NCBI GenBank assembly: GCA_963813635.1
Contig: CAWEZO010000011.1
Coordinates: 717,795-781,794, forward strand
Length of the DNA: 64,000 bases
Source of the DNA: JBBRZM01 sp963813635
GTDB taxonomy: Bacteria; Actinomycetota; Acidimicrobiia; IMCC26256; JBBRZM01
Reading direction: 5' to 3'
A model generated the notes under the pieces. It had not been told where the DNA came from and searched no databases. It was given only the letters and a program-made list of their open reading frames with translations. Each line of letters begins with the position of its first letter. The first letter of the stretch is position 1. Positions 19,362-28,174 of this stretch are shown here, piece after piece. The position numbers and the translations under genes were made by a program.

Positions 19362-20748
19362 ATGAAGTTCGCACCGAGCACGTTGCGCGGGCGACTCACG
19401 GTCTTGTTCGCCGCGACCACCATCCTGCTTTCGGCGGCGCTCGGCACGATCGTCGTGTTCCAGTACCGCAGCGAGCTGCGGTCCACGCTCGACGACAGGC
19501 TCGTGACCCGCTTCGACGACGCGCAATCGAAGGTCGCAGCCGCCGACGCCGATCCGGCCGGCGCTCAGGTCGAAGGTCGGCTCAAGCTGCGGATCTCGGA
19601 GGCCGAGTCGTTTGCACAGATCCTCGACGTGCGAGGGAAGGTGCTCGCGAGCGCTGCCCTCGGGCACCTCGGTTTCCCTCTGTCTTGTCGAGCGCTGAGC
19701 TCAAGCGGGCCCAGACGCATCGCTTCACACTCGTGCGTTCGGTGCCGCCGTTTCATGAGCGCTCGCGTCTTCTCGTCGGGCCCGCGAGTTTGCTCGGGGC
19801 CCCGGTCGTTGTCGCGGTGGGCACCTCACTCGAAGCGACGGCCAATGCCGAGCACCGGCTTGAGCTCGCGCTGCTCATTGGCCTGCCCGTGCTCGCGGCG
19901 CTCCTGTCGTTCGGTGGATGGCTCGCGATTGGTGCTGCACTCTCGCCGGTGCAGTCGATCATCGAAGAAGCCGATTCGATCTCTGCCCGCTCGCCCGGCC
20001 GTCGCCTCGGTGTGCGGAGCAGTGCCGGCGCGGAGATCACTGAGCTCACCGAGCGCCTCAACGCGATGCTGGCGCGGATCGAAGGCGCGCTCGCGCACGA
20101 GCGCGCGTTTCTCGACGAGGCAAGCCACGAGTTGCGTACGCCGATCGCGATCGCGCGTGGCGAGTTGGAACTGGTGCGTATGCGGGCCGAAGTGGGCACC
20201 GACCTTGCAGTCGCGCTCGATTCGGCGCTCGAGGAGGTCGACCGCCTCGATCACCTCGCGGTCAATCTCCTCGTCCTCGCACGCACGCGTGCGGCAGGTA
20301 CGCAGGAACCCGCACGCGTCGACCTCGGCGTCATTGCCCGACGCGCGGTCGACGCCATAGAGCGCGCGCTCGCGGGAGTGATAACATTGCGCCCACAGTA
20401 CAAGGATCGGCCTGGGCGCTCGGCGACGCCACGACGCTCGAGCGGGCCGTAACCAACCTTGTCGACAACGCGTGGCGGCACTCCGCGTCGATCGTTGACG
20501 TGTCGGTGCGAACCGTAGGGCGCGACGCATGCATCGACATCATCGACGATGGGCCGGGATTTCCTCCCGAGTTGCTCGACCACGTGTTCGGGCGCTTCGT
20601 GACGACCGATGGCGGCGGCACGGCGGGACTCGGGCTGGCGATTGTCGACGCGATCATTGCCGCCCACGGTGGCACCGTGCAGGTGAGCAACCGATCCTCG
20701 GGTGGGGCCCGAGCACGAATACGGCTTCCGATAGCGCCCGCGGGTTGA
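19362..20748 (+). CDS. Sensor histidine kinase (two frameshifts)
   Basis: Membrane kinase of about 460 residues, cognate to the preceding regulator. An N-terminal membrane helix (RLTVLFAATTILLSAALGTIVVF), an extracytoplasmic sensor of about 130 residues, a second helix (LIGLPVLAALLSFGGWLAIGAAL), HAMP, a HisKA box with the phospho-His in DEASHELRTPIA (codon 20126), then the N box VTNLVDNAWRHS, G1 DDGPGFP and G2 GLGLAIVDAI. Frames shift near 19670 and 20400. The stimulus is unknown; the neighbours suggest the envelope. Confidence 0.9.
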
Positions 20749-20800
20749 TGACCGGTCCGTCTTCATCATGTTCTCACGATGAATCCCGCATCGTGGCGTC

Positions 20801-22562
20801 GTGAGATCGCTGAAGTTTCGCCTGTCTCGACTGCCGACGCACACCCAGGCGCGGCTGCTCGGGCTGACGGTTGCCGCTGCCGGGCTGGTCACCGTGCTCT
20901 CCGCTCTCACGCCCGAGCTCCCACTGCGGCTCGAGATCGTGCACGACGCGTTCACGCCCGCAGCCGCGCACCTGGCTTCGGGTGCGACTGCACTCCTGGG
21001 CCTGGCGCTGTTGTTGCTCGGACGCGGGATCGCAGGACGGCGCCGTCTCGCATATCAAGTGGCCGTTGCGGTGCTGCTCGCGTCGGCGATGACTCACATC
21101 GTCAAGGGTCTCGACTTGGAAGAGGCCATGATCTCGCTCGCCGTTGCTGCGCTGCTCCTGCGCTCGCGCGCGCTGTTCACCGCACCGATGCCCCGAGCGC
21201 GGTGGTATCGACTCGCTCGCGCCGTCCCCGTGGTGATCGCGGGCTGCTTCGCGTACGGCGTCATCGGGCTCGAGCTGCGTCGCAACAGCATCACGCCCGC
21301 GCCCACAATCGGTCTTGCTTTCAAGGAGGTCGCGTACGACCTTGTCGGGTTGGAGGGACCGCTCCATATCCGCGGCGCCTTCGGCCAGTGGTTCCCGGTA
21401 TCGATCGGCATCCTGGGTGCTGCAGCGCTGTTCGGTCTCGTCGTCGCCGCGTTGGCGCCGGTCGCGGAGCACGTGTTCGCGAGCTCCCATGAGCGGGACC
21501 GGATCCGCCGGCTCGTGCAGCGGCGTGATGGCGACACGCTCGATCCGTTCGCGCTTCGGCGCGACAAGTCGCTACGTACTGTCCGCGGACGGCCGGGCCG
21601 CGGTTGCCTACCGATATCTCAACGGCGTCGGTCTGGCGTCGGGTGACCCGGTCGGCGATCCGGACGCGGCCCGCGATGCCCTCGAACGTTTCATCACGCT
21701 GTGCGATGCTCGGGGATGGCGGCCGGCCGTGCTCGGCGTGCGCGGCGATCGCATCGCGATGTACGAGGAGCTCGGATTTCGCACGCACTACCTCGGTGAC
21801 GAGGCGATCATCGACGTCGAGTCGTTCACGTTGGAAGGCAGGGCGATGCGGCCGGTTCGTCAAGCAGCCAACCGCACGAGGAACTTCGGGATCGTGACCG
21901 AGATCCATCTCGAGGGTGAGCTGGATGCGACGCTGCGGCGCGCACTCATTGGAATCGCGGAGCGTCACCGTGAGGGTGGACCCGAGCGGGGCTTCTCCAT
22001 GGCGCTCGACGCGTTGCTCCTTCGGACGCGATCCGCGAGAACGTCGTCGTCGTAGCGCGCGACAAGGACGACACCCCGATCGCGTTCCAGCGGTACGTGC
22101 CGTGCCGGAACGGCGCGGGCCTGTCGCTCGACGCAATGCGACGTGACCAGGTTGGGCCCAACGGCGTCAACGAGCGGATGATCGTCGATGTCGTGGAGTG
22201 GGCACGCACGCGCGACATCGAGGAGGTCTCACTCAACTTTGCCGCATTCAAGGGGCTGATCGAAGACGGCGCGGATCTCTCACCCGCCGAGGCGGCGCAG
22301 GCGTGGGTGCTCAAGCGGCTCAACCCGTACTTCCAGATCGAGTCGCTGCTCACGTTCAACGCAAAGTTCCGGCCCCGCTGGGTGCCGCGCTATCTCGCCT
22401 ATCGATCGACGGGTCAGCTCGCGAACGTCGGGCATCGCGGCGTTGAGCGCCGAAGCTTTCCTGCCGTTCGGCCGGCGGGCTCGTCGGCGCGAGGACGCGG
22501 CGGCGTTGGAGGCGCTCGCGGAGCTGGCCGCGGGTGCCGAACCGGGCGTGACCACGACGTGA
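20801..22562 (+). CDS. MprF/LysX-type membrane lysyltransferase-like protein, DUF2156 (frameshifted)
   Basis: About 585 codons. An N-terminal membrane region with about five helices (LGLTVAAAGLVTVLSAL through IGILGAAALFGLVVAALAP) precedes a cytoplasmic DUF2156 aminoacyltransferase domain: DTLDPFALRRDKSYVLS, WRPAVLGVRGDRIAMYEELGFRTHYLGDEAIIDVESFTLEGRAMRPVRQAANR, VSLNFAAFKGL and NAKFRPRWVPRYLAY. This is the MprF/LysX catalytic unit, which adds Lys or another residue to phosphatidylglycerol; no lysyl-tRNA synthetase is fused. Frames shift near 21575, 22020 and 22435; the last gives AALSAEAFLPFGRRARRRED to the end. It follows a two-component system by 52 nt. Confidence 0.8.
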
Positions 22563-22586
22563 ACGCGGGGCGCCGAGCCAACCCGT

Positions 22587-22615
22587 TTGCACGAACCGCT
22601 CGCATCGAGCAGAAT
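22587..22615 (+). promoter_or_regulatory. Promoter of the ilv attenuator
   Basis: TTGCAC (22587-22592) and CAGAAT (22610-22615) are separated by 17 nt, a good housekeeping-type promoter. The -10 lies only 9 nt before the leader ATG, so the leader peptide would be translated at or very near the transcript's 5' end. Confidence 0.7.
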
Positions 22616-22624
22616 GATTTGTTC

Positions 22625-22675
22625 ATGGCACCGACAAGCTTTCTCATCACGAACACGGTCCTCGTAGTTCCGTAG
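22625..22675 (+). CDS. ilv operon leader peptide
   Basis: A 16-codon ORF reading MAPTSFLITNTVLVVP. Half the residues are hydrophobic and Leu, Ile and Val make up seven of sixteen, the products of the operon that follows. A promoter ends 9 nt upstream; a hairpin overlaps the stop codon and an intrinsic terminator follows 34 nt later, then ilvB. This is the arrangement of a classical branched-chain amino-acid attenuator: stalling at scarce Leu/Ile/Val codons would prevent terminator formation. It is too short for routine gene callers. Confidence 0.8.
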   Translation: MAPTSFLITNTVLVVP

Positions 22676-22703
22676 CGCACGGCGCCTCGACGCGTCCGTG
22701 CGC
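22675..22703 (+). promoter_or_regulatory. Attenuator hairpin preceding the terminator
   Basis: GCGCACGG (22675-22682) pairs perfectly with CCGTGCGC (22696-22703) around a 13-nt loop, starting on the last base of the leader stop codon. In an attenuator this would be the pause/protector stem that a stalled or released ribosome influences. I did not identify the competing antiterminator pairing by eye. Confidence 0.6.
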
Positions 22704-22708
22704 TTTCC

Positions 22709-22734
22709 GCCCCTCGCCTGTGCGAGGGGCTTTT
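22709..22734 (+). terminator. Intrinsic terminator of the ilv attenuator
   Basis: GCCCCTCG and CGAGGGGC form a perfect 8-bp stem with a CCTGTG loop, directly followed by TTTT. It lies 51 nt before the ilvB start, where a regulated terminator is expected. Confidence 0.8.
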
Positions 22735-22784
22735 CATATCCACTTTCCCGACACACCCGATCTGCCACACCCAGGAGCACGGCG

Positions 22785-24511
22785 ATGAAGCTGACCGGGG
22801 CGCAAGCCCTCATCAAGAGCCTCGAGATGGAAAGCACGGAGGTCATGTTCGGCCTCCCGGGCGGAGCGATCCTTCCGGTCTACGACCCGCTCATCGACTC
22901 GATCGATCCGTCACATCCTCGTGCGCCACGAGCAGGGCGCCGGCCACATGGCCGAGGGCTACGCGCACGCGACCGGGCGTCCCGGTGTGGCGATGGTCAC
23001 CAGTGGTCCGGCCGCGACCAACATCGTCACGCCGCTGTGCCGACGCGTACATGGACTCGATTCCGATCGTCGTGATCACCGGTCAGGTGCCCTACGCGGT
23101 GATCGGCAGCGACGCGTTCCAGGAGTGCGACACCGTCGGCATCACGATGCCGGTCACGAAGCACAACTGGCTCATCACCGACGCCAACGACATCCCCCGT
23201 GTCGTCCGCGAGGCGTTCCACGTCGCCACGACCGGGCGGCCCGGTCCGGTGCTCGTCGACATGCCCAAGGACATCGCCAACCAGACGATGGACTGGCAGT
23301 GGCCCGACTCCGTCGACCTGCCCGGCTACAAGCCCAACACCAAGGGTCATCCGAAGCAGATCAAGGACGCGGCGCGCCTCATGGGCGAGGCGCAGCGCCC
23401 CGTGATCTACGCGGGTGGAGGCATTCTCAAGGCGCGTGCGGCCGAAGCGCTGCGCGCGCTGGTCGAGCTGACCGGTATTCCGGTGGTGACGACGCTGATG
23501 GCCCGCGGCGCGTTTCCCGACAGCCATGAGCTCTGTCTCGGCATGCCCGGCATGCACGGCAACTACACCGCGGTCACGTCAATGCAGAAGAGCGACCTGC
23601 TCATCGCGCTCGGGTCGCGCTTCGACGACCGTGTGACGGGCAAGGTCGGCGGCTTCGCGCCCGACGCGAAGATCATTCACGTCGACATCGATCCCGCCGA
23701 GCTGGGCAAGGTGCGCCGGCCCGACGTGCCGATCGTCGGCGACTGCCGTCTCGTGATCGAAGAGCTCGTCAAAGCGGCGAAGGCCGATCGCGAGAAGCGT
23801 GCGTGGCCCGACCTCGAGCCCTGGCACCGCCAGCTGAAGGAATGGCAAGTGCTCTACCCGCTGCACTACGACCAGCACGACGACGGGCCGCTCAAGCCGC
23901 AGTACTGCATCGAGTCGTTGCGCGACAACACGCCCGACGACGCGATCGTCGCGTCGGGTGTCGGTCAGCACCAGATGTGGGGGAGCCAGTTGTGGCGCTT
24001 CGATCATCCCTATACGTGGGTCAACTCGGGCGGCCTCGGCACGATGGGGTTCGCCGTTCCCGCGTCGATCGGCGCGAAGGTCGGCAAGCCCGAACGGATG
24101 GTGTGGGCGATCGACGGCGACGGCTGTTTCCAGATGACCGCGCAGGAGCTCGTCACCGCGTCGGCGGAGCGGATCCCGGTGAAGATCGCGATCCTCAACA
24201 ACGCGTACCTCGGCATGGTGCGCCAGTGGCAGGAGCTCTTCTACGAGGAGCGGTACAGCGAGGTCTACCTGTCACCTGATCTGCCCGACTACGTGAAGTG
24301 GGCCGAGGCGATGGGGTGCGTCGGCTTTCGCGTCGACACGCCCGAAGACGTCGTGCCCACGATCGAGAAGGCCAACTCGATCGACGACCAGCCCGTCGTC
24401 ATCGACTTCCGTACCGACTATCGGGAGAAGGTGTACCCGATGGTCGCGCCCGGTACATCCAACGACGAAGTCATCCTCGATCCGGCGCACGACCGGCCGG
24501 GCGGAAGGTAG
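22785..24511 (+). CDS. ilvB: Acetolactate synthase large subunit (two frameshifts)
   Basis: ThDP enzyme making acetolactate or acetohydroxybutyrate, the first committed step of valine, leucine and isoleucine synthesis. MKLTGAQALIKSLEMESTEVMFGLPGGAILPVYDPL opens the protein. The catalytic Glu is in VRHEQGAGHMAEGYA, FQECDTVGIT follows, and the ThDP motif is DGDGCFQMTAQEL...ILNNAYLGMVRQWQE. Frames shift near 22905 and 23035; the rest is intact, about 575 codons in total. AGGAG lies 8 nt upstream of ATG 22785. Controlled by the attenuator just upstream. Confidence 0.95.
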
Positions 24512-24520
24512 GGAGCAGCG

Positions 24521-25051
24521 ATGGCAGTGCAGCACCACATCCTCAGTGTGCTCGTCGAAAACAAGTTCGGCGTGCTTTCGCGTGTCAGCGGATTGTTCTC
24601 GCGGCGCGGCTACAACATCTACTCGCTGGCGGTCAGCCCGACTGAGGACGAGCGGTTCAGCCGGATGACGGTCGTGGTCGATGCCGACTCCGCGCCGATC
24701 GAGCAGGTCACGAAGCAGCTCAACAAGCTCATCCCTGTCATCAAGATCACCGAGCTCTCCACGGATGACGCGGTCGAGCGGGAGCTGATGATGACAACGG
24801 TGAAAGCGGGCACGGAGTCGCGCTCGCAGGTGACCGAGCTGGCGTCGATCTTCGAGGCGAAGATTCTCGATGTCGGTTACGACGCGATGACACTCATGGT
24901 CGCGGGCGAGCCGAGCAAGCTCGACGCGATGACCGACCTGCTGCACCCGTTCGGAATCGCGGAGCTGCAACGCACCGGCCGTATCGCCTTGTCGCGGCTC
25001 CAGCGAGAGCCGATGAAGAAGCTACGTTCCGTGAAGGCGAAGACCGGCTGA
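24521..25051 (+). CDS. ilvN: Acetolactate synthase small (regulatory) subunit
   Basis: 176 residues. It starts with the ACT domain HILSVLVENKFGVLSRVSGLFSRRGYNIYSL, the valine-binding module that gives feedback inhibition, followed by the second ACT-like half (MTTVKAGTESRSQVTELASIFEAKILDVG). Normal length for actinobacterial IlvN. It lies 9 nt after ilvB; its stop overlaps the next gene's ATG by one base. Confidence 0.95.
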   Translation: MAVQHHILSVLVENKFGVLSRVSGLFSRRGYNIYSLAVSPTEDERFSRMTVVVDADSAPIEQVTKQLNKLIPVIKITELSTDDAVERELMMTTVKAGTESRSQVTELASIFEAKILDVGYDAMTLMVAGEPSKLDAMTDLLHPFGIAELQRTGRIALSRLQREPMKKLRSVKAKTG

Positions 25052-25617
25052 TGGCAAAGCCGGACGAGCCGGTGCGCGAGCCCGCGGATGAGCCGACGCT
25101 CGCCGAGAGGCTCGACCGGTCAGTCGCGAACTCTCGCGCGAAGGACGAGCAGTTCGTGCAGCCGCAACTGGAGCCGGGCGAGGCAGCGCAGCAGTTCTAT
25201 CCGGCCGCGCGCACCGGGCCGCACTTCTTCGATTACCAGCCCCTGCGGGTTTTGCCGGTGTTCTGGCTCGTGGCGGCCGTTGTCGCGGAGTTAAGCGTGC
25301 ATGCCGCCGTGCTCATCGTCGTGGCGTCGGTCGTCGCCGGTGCCGGAGTGATCCTGCGGTGCCCGACGGTCGATCTCCTGCTCACCGATCGCCGGCTGTT
25401 CGTGCTCCGGGCGTCACCTTGGCGTCGCGTGGTGTCATCGTCGCCACGCGCCGACGTTCGCGCCCACTGGGCTTCTGACGCGGTCAGTGTCCGCGGCCTG
25501 CCGGCCGGTCCCATGTCGCTTCGACCATTGCGCTGGATCCGGGCGTACTACGAGGATCTCCCTGCGCAGTTCGGCGCGCCTGCCGCGACCTCGCACGACG
25601 ACGGGCCGACTGCTTAG
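25051..25617 (+). CDS. Membrane protein of unknown function inside the ilv operon
   Basis: 188 residues: an acidic, polar N-terminal 65 residues, two adjacent membrane helices (LPVFWLVAAVVAELSV, AAVLIVVASVVAGAGVIL), then a domain with TVDLLLTDRRLFVLRASPWRRVVSS, which resembles the core strand of bacterial PH-like domains (LTdRRLfv). Tight coupling to ilvN (1-nt overlap) and position before ilvC show it is read with the operon. Nothing in it suggests a role in amino-acid synthesis. Assignment to a PH-like fold is tentative. Confidence 0.6.
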   Translation: MAKPDEPVREPADEPTLAERLDRSVANSRAKDEQFVQPQLEPGEAAQQFYPAARTGPHFFDYQPLRVLPVFWLVAAVVAELSVHAAVLIVVASVVAGAGVILRCPTVDLLLTDRRLFVLRASPWRRVVSSSPRADVRAHWASDAVSVRGLPAGPMSLRPLRWIRAYYEDLPAQFGAPAATSHDDGPTA

Positions 25618-25648
25618 GCTGAGCCTCCGACCTCAAGGAGAAGCGACG

Positions 25649-26677
25649 ATGCCCGCGACGATCTACTACGACTCCGATGCCGATCTCGGCCTGCTCAAGG
25701 GCCGCAAGGTGGCCGTGCTCGGCTACGGCTCGCAGGGCCACGCCCACGCGTTGAACCTGCGCGACTCGGGCATCGACGTACGCGTCGGACTGCGCGACGG
25801 CTCGTCGTCGTGGAAGAAGGCCGAAGAGGCAGGGTTGCCGGTGCTGTCGATCGCCGACGCGACCGCCGAAGCCGACATCGTGATGGTGCTCCTCCCCGAT
25901 ACCGAGCAGGGCTCGGTGTACGCGGAGCACATCGCACCGCACTTGCAGCCGGGAGACTCACTCGCGTTCGCGCACGGGTTCAACATCCATTTCAAGCAGA
26001 TCACGCCCCCCGACGGCGTCGACGTGTGGATGATCGCGCCCAAGGGTCCGGGTCATCTGGTGCGGCGCACGTATGAAGAGGGCGGCGGCGTCCCGGCCCT
26101 TGTCGCGGTGGCGGTCGACGCGACCGGCAAGGCGAAAGACGTCGCCCTCGCGTACGCGAAGGGAATCGGGGCGACGCGTGCCGGTGTGCTCGAGACCGAC
26201 TTCCGCGAGGAGACCGAGACCGACCTCTTCGGAGAGCAGGTCGTGCTCTGCGGCGGGCTCGTCGAGCTGATCAAGAACGGCTACGAAACTCTTGTGGAAG
26301 CCGGCTACCAGGCGGAGTCCGCGTACTTCGAGACGCTGCACGAGGTGAAGCTCATCGTCGACCTCATCTACGAGGGTGGGATCACCAACATGCACTACTC
26401 GATCTCCGACACCGCGGAGTACGGCGACATGACGCGCGGCCCGCGCATCATCAACGCGCAGACCAAGGCCGAGATGAAGAAGATCCTCGACGAGATCCAG
26501 TCGGGCACGTTCGCCGACGAGTGGATCGCCGAGAATCGCAACGGCCGTCCCAACTTCAACCGGCTGCGCGAAGAGGCCATGTCACACCCGATCGAACGTG
26601 TCGGTGAGCAGCTCCGCACGATGATGCCGTGGATCAGCGTGGGGAAGGCCCGTCCCCAAGACGTCTCGGGTGGCTAG
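25649..26677 (+). CDS. ilvC: Ketol-acid reductoisomerase (class I)
   Basis: 342 residues, intact. NADPH-dependent isomeroreductase acting after acetolactate synthase. The dinucleotide loop is VLGYGSQGHAHALNLRDSG, the catalytic motif AFAHGFNIHF and PKGPGHLVRRTYEEGGGVP; the acidic metal ligands are in TETDLFGEQVVLCGGL and the C-terminal knot NMHYSISDTAEYGD. AAGGAG lies 6-7 nt before ATG 25649. Confidence 0.96.
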   Translation: MPATIYYDSDADLGLLKGRKVAVLGYGSQGHAHALNLRDSGIDVRVGLRDGSSSWKKAEEAGLPVLSIADATAEADIVMVLLPDTEQGSVYAEHIAPHLQPGDSLAFAHGFNIHFKQITPPDGVDVWMIAPKGPGHLVRRTYEEGGGVPALVAVAVDATGKAKDVALAYAKGIGATRAGVLETDFREETETDLFGEQVVLCGGLVELIKNGYETLVEAGYQAESAYFETLHEVKLIVDLIYEGGITNMHYSISDTAEYGDMTRGPRIINAQTKAEMKKILDEIQSGTFADEWIAENRNGRPNFNRLREEAMSHPIERVGEQLRTMMPWISVGKARPQDVSGG

Positions 26678-27282
26678 CTCCGGCCGAGTTGTGACCGCGG
26701 CCGCGATCGGGTACCTGTGCGGCTCGTTCCCCTCGGCCGATATCGCCAGCCGCGTTCGCGACGCGAGGTGACGTCGACCTGCGCGACGCGGGCAGCGGCA
26801 ACCCCGGCGGGCTCAACGCGATGAAGCTGATCGGCAAGAAGTGGGGGACAGCCGTCATCGTGGCCGACATGGCCAAGGGCGCGGTCGCAGGCTTGGCCGG
26901 CCGGGCAATCGCCGGCGATGCCGGCGCGTACGCGGCTGCGACGGCCTCGATCGCCGGTCACATCGCGCCGCCCTGGAGCAACTTCAAGGGCGGCAAGGGC
27001 GTGGCCACCTCTGCGGGGGCGTGCCTCGCCGTGTTCCCGGTCTACTTCCCGATCGACGCGGCCGTCGCGGCCGTGGGCACGGTCGGGTCGCGCAATCCCG
27101 ATCTGACGGTACAGATCAACGGCGCGGTGTGGATCGGCGCCGCGGCGCTGTGGTCGGTCGCCAAATTGCCGAACGCCTGGGGTCCGAAGCCGGGACGCGG
27201 GCTCGTGGCCTTCTCGGTGGTCGGCACGGCCATGATCCTGGCGAAGTTTCGCGCGGCGCGACCGCCCGCCCTGCCTGCATGA
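26670..27282 (+). CDS. plsY: Glycerol-3-phosphate acyltransferase PlsY (one frameshift)
   Basis: Integral membrane enzyme transferring acyl from acyl-phosphate to glycerol-3-phosphate, the first step of phospholipid synthesis. All three family motifs are readable: GSFPSADI, DAGSGNPGGLNAMK and GHIAPPWSNFKGGKGVATSAG. About 200 codons. The frame breaks near 26763, between IASRVRDA and GDVDLRDAGS. GTG 26670 overlaps the ilvC stop and its own stop overlaps the degV ATG, so transcription is continuous from ilv. Confidence 0.88.
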
Positions 27283-28106
27283 CGGTCAAGCTCGTCACCG
27301 ACTCGATCTCGCAGATTCCGGCCGAGCTGCGCGAGCGCTTCGATGTCGCGGTCGTGCCGATCACGATCGTCATCGACGGCGAGCCGTACCGCGAAGGCAT
27401 CGACCTCACGACCGACGAGTTCTACGAGCGGCTCGCGGCGCAGCCGGCGATCAGCACGGCCGCTCCGCCGCCGGGCGAGGTGATCGCGGTCTACGAAGCC
27501 GCATCCGCGGCCGGTGCCACGCAGATCCTGTCGATTCACACCGGCTCCGACGTGTCGGCGACGCTTAACTCGGTGATGGTCGCGCGCGGCATGAGTCCCG
27601 TGCCGGTCGAGGTTGTCGACACCGGTACTGCGTCGTTCGCCGTCGCGTGCTGCGTGTGGGCCGCGGGCGAGGCGCTTGCCACGGGTGCCGGCATCGAGGG
27701 TGCCGCCGAGGCGGCGCGGACCGTGGCCGGCGAAGTCAACAACGTGTTCGTCGTGGGTGCGATCGACTTCGCACAGCGGGGCGGCCGGCTCGCTGCCGGC
27801 GTGGCCGATGACGAGAGGCTCCCCGTCCTCGCGCTCACTGCCGGCCGCATGCAATCGTTTGCCCAGGTGCGCGACGTCGACGAGGCGATGGACGCGATGA
27901 CCGCCGAGCTCGTTCGGCTCGCGGCGGGCGCCCCGCAGCGGGTCGGTGTCGGGCACGCGCTCGTGCCCGACCTCGCGCAGGCGTTCGCCGACCGGTTGCG
28001 CACCCGGACGGAAGTCGCCGACCTGGTGTTCTATGACGTCGGCCCCTCAGTCGGCGCGCACACCGGCCCGGGCACCCTCGGCGCCTGCTTCTTCCCCACC
28101 CACTAA
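27279..28106 (+). CDS. DegV family fatty-acid-binding protein
   Basis: 275 residues. The DegV fold is clear from VKLVTDSISQIPAELRERFDVAVVPITIVIDGEPYREGIDLTTDEFYERL, the ligand-contacting ISTAAPPPGEV with SIHTGSDVSATLNS, and the C-terminal PSVGAHTGPGTLGACFF. DegV proteins (FakB-like) bind a fatty acid; with FakA they would feed acyl-phosphate to PlsY, which fits the 4-nt overlap with plsY. No FakA is in the window. Confidence 0.9.
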   Translation: MTVKLVTDSISQIPAELRERFDVAVVPITIVIDGEPYREGIDLTTDEFYERLAAQPAISTAAPPPGEVIAVYEAASAAGATQILSIHTGSDVSATLNSVMVARGMSPVPVEVVDTGTASFAVACCVWAAGEALATGAGIEGAAEAARTVAGEVNNVFVVGAIDFAQRGGRLAAGVADDERLPVLALTAGRMQSFAQVRDVDEAMDAMTAELVRLAAGAPQRVGVGHALVPDLAQAFADRLRTRTEVADLVFYDVGPSVGAHTGPGTLGACFFPTH

Positions 28107-28110
28107 TCCA

Positions 28111-28156
28111 TTTTTGCGTCAACAGCCGGGATGACACCCCGGTTCTCGACGCAAGA
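28111..28156. terminator. Two-tier hairpin between convergent degV and peroxiredoxin-like genes
   Basis: TTGCGTC/GACGCAA (28114-28120 with 28148-28154) encloses CCGGG/CCCGG (28126-28130 with 28138-28142). T runs flank the plus-strand left side and short A runs the right, so it could terminate transcription from both directions. Confidence 0.6.
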
Positions 28157-28174
28157 ATGAATCCCTCGGGGCGA

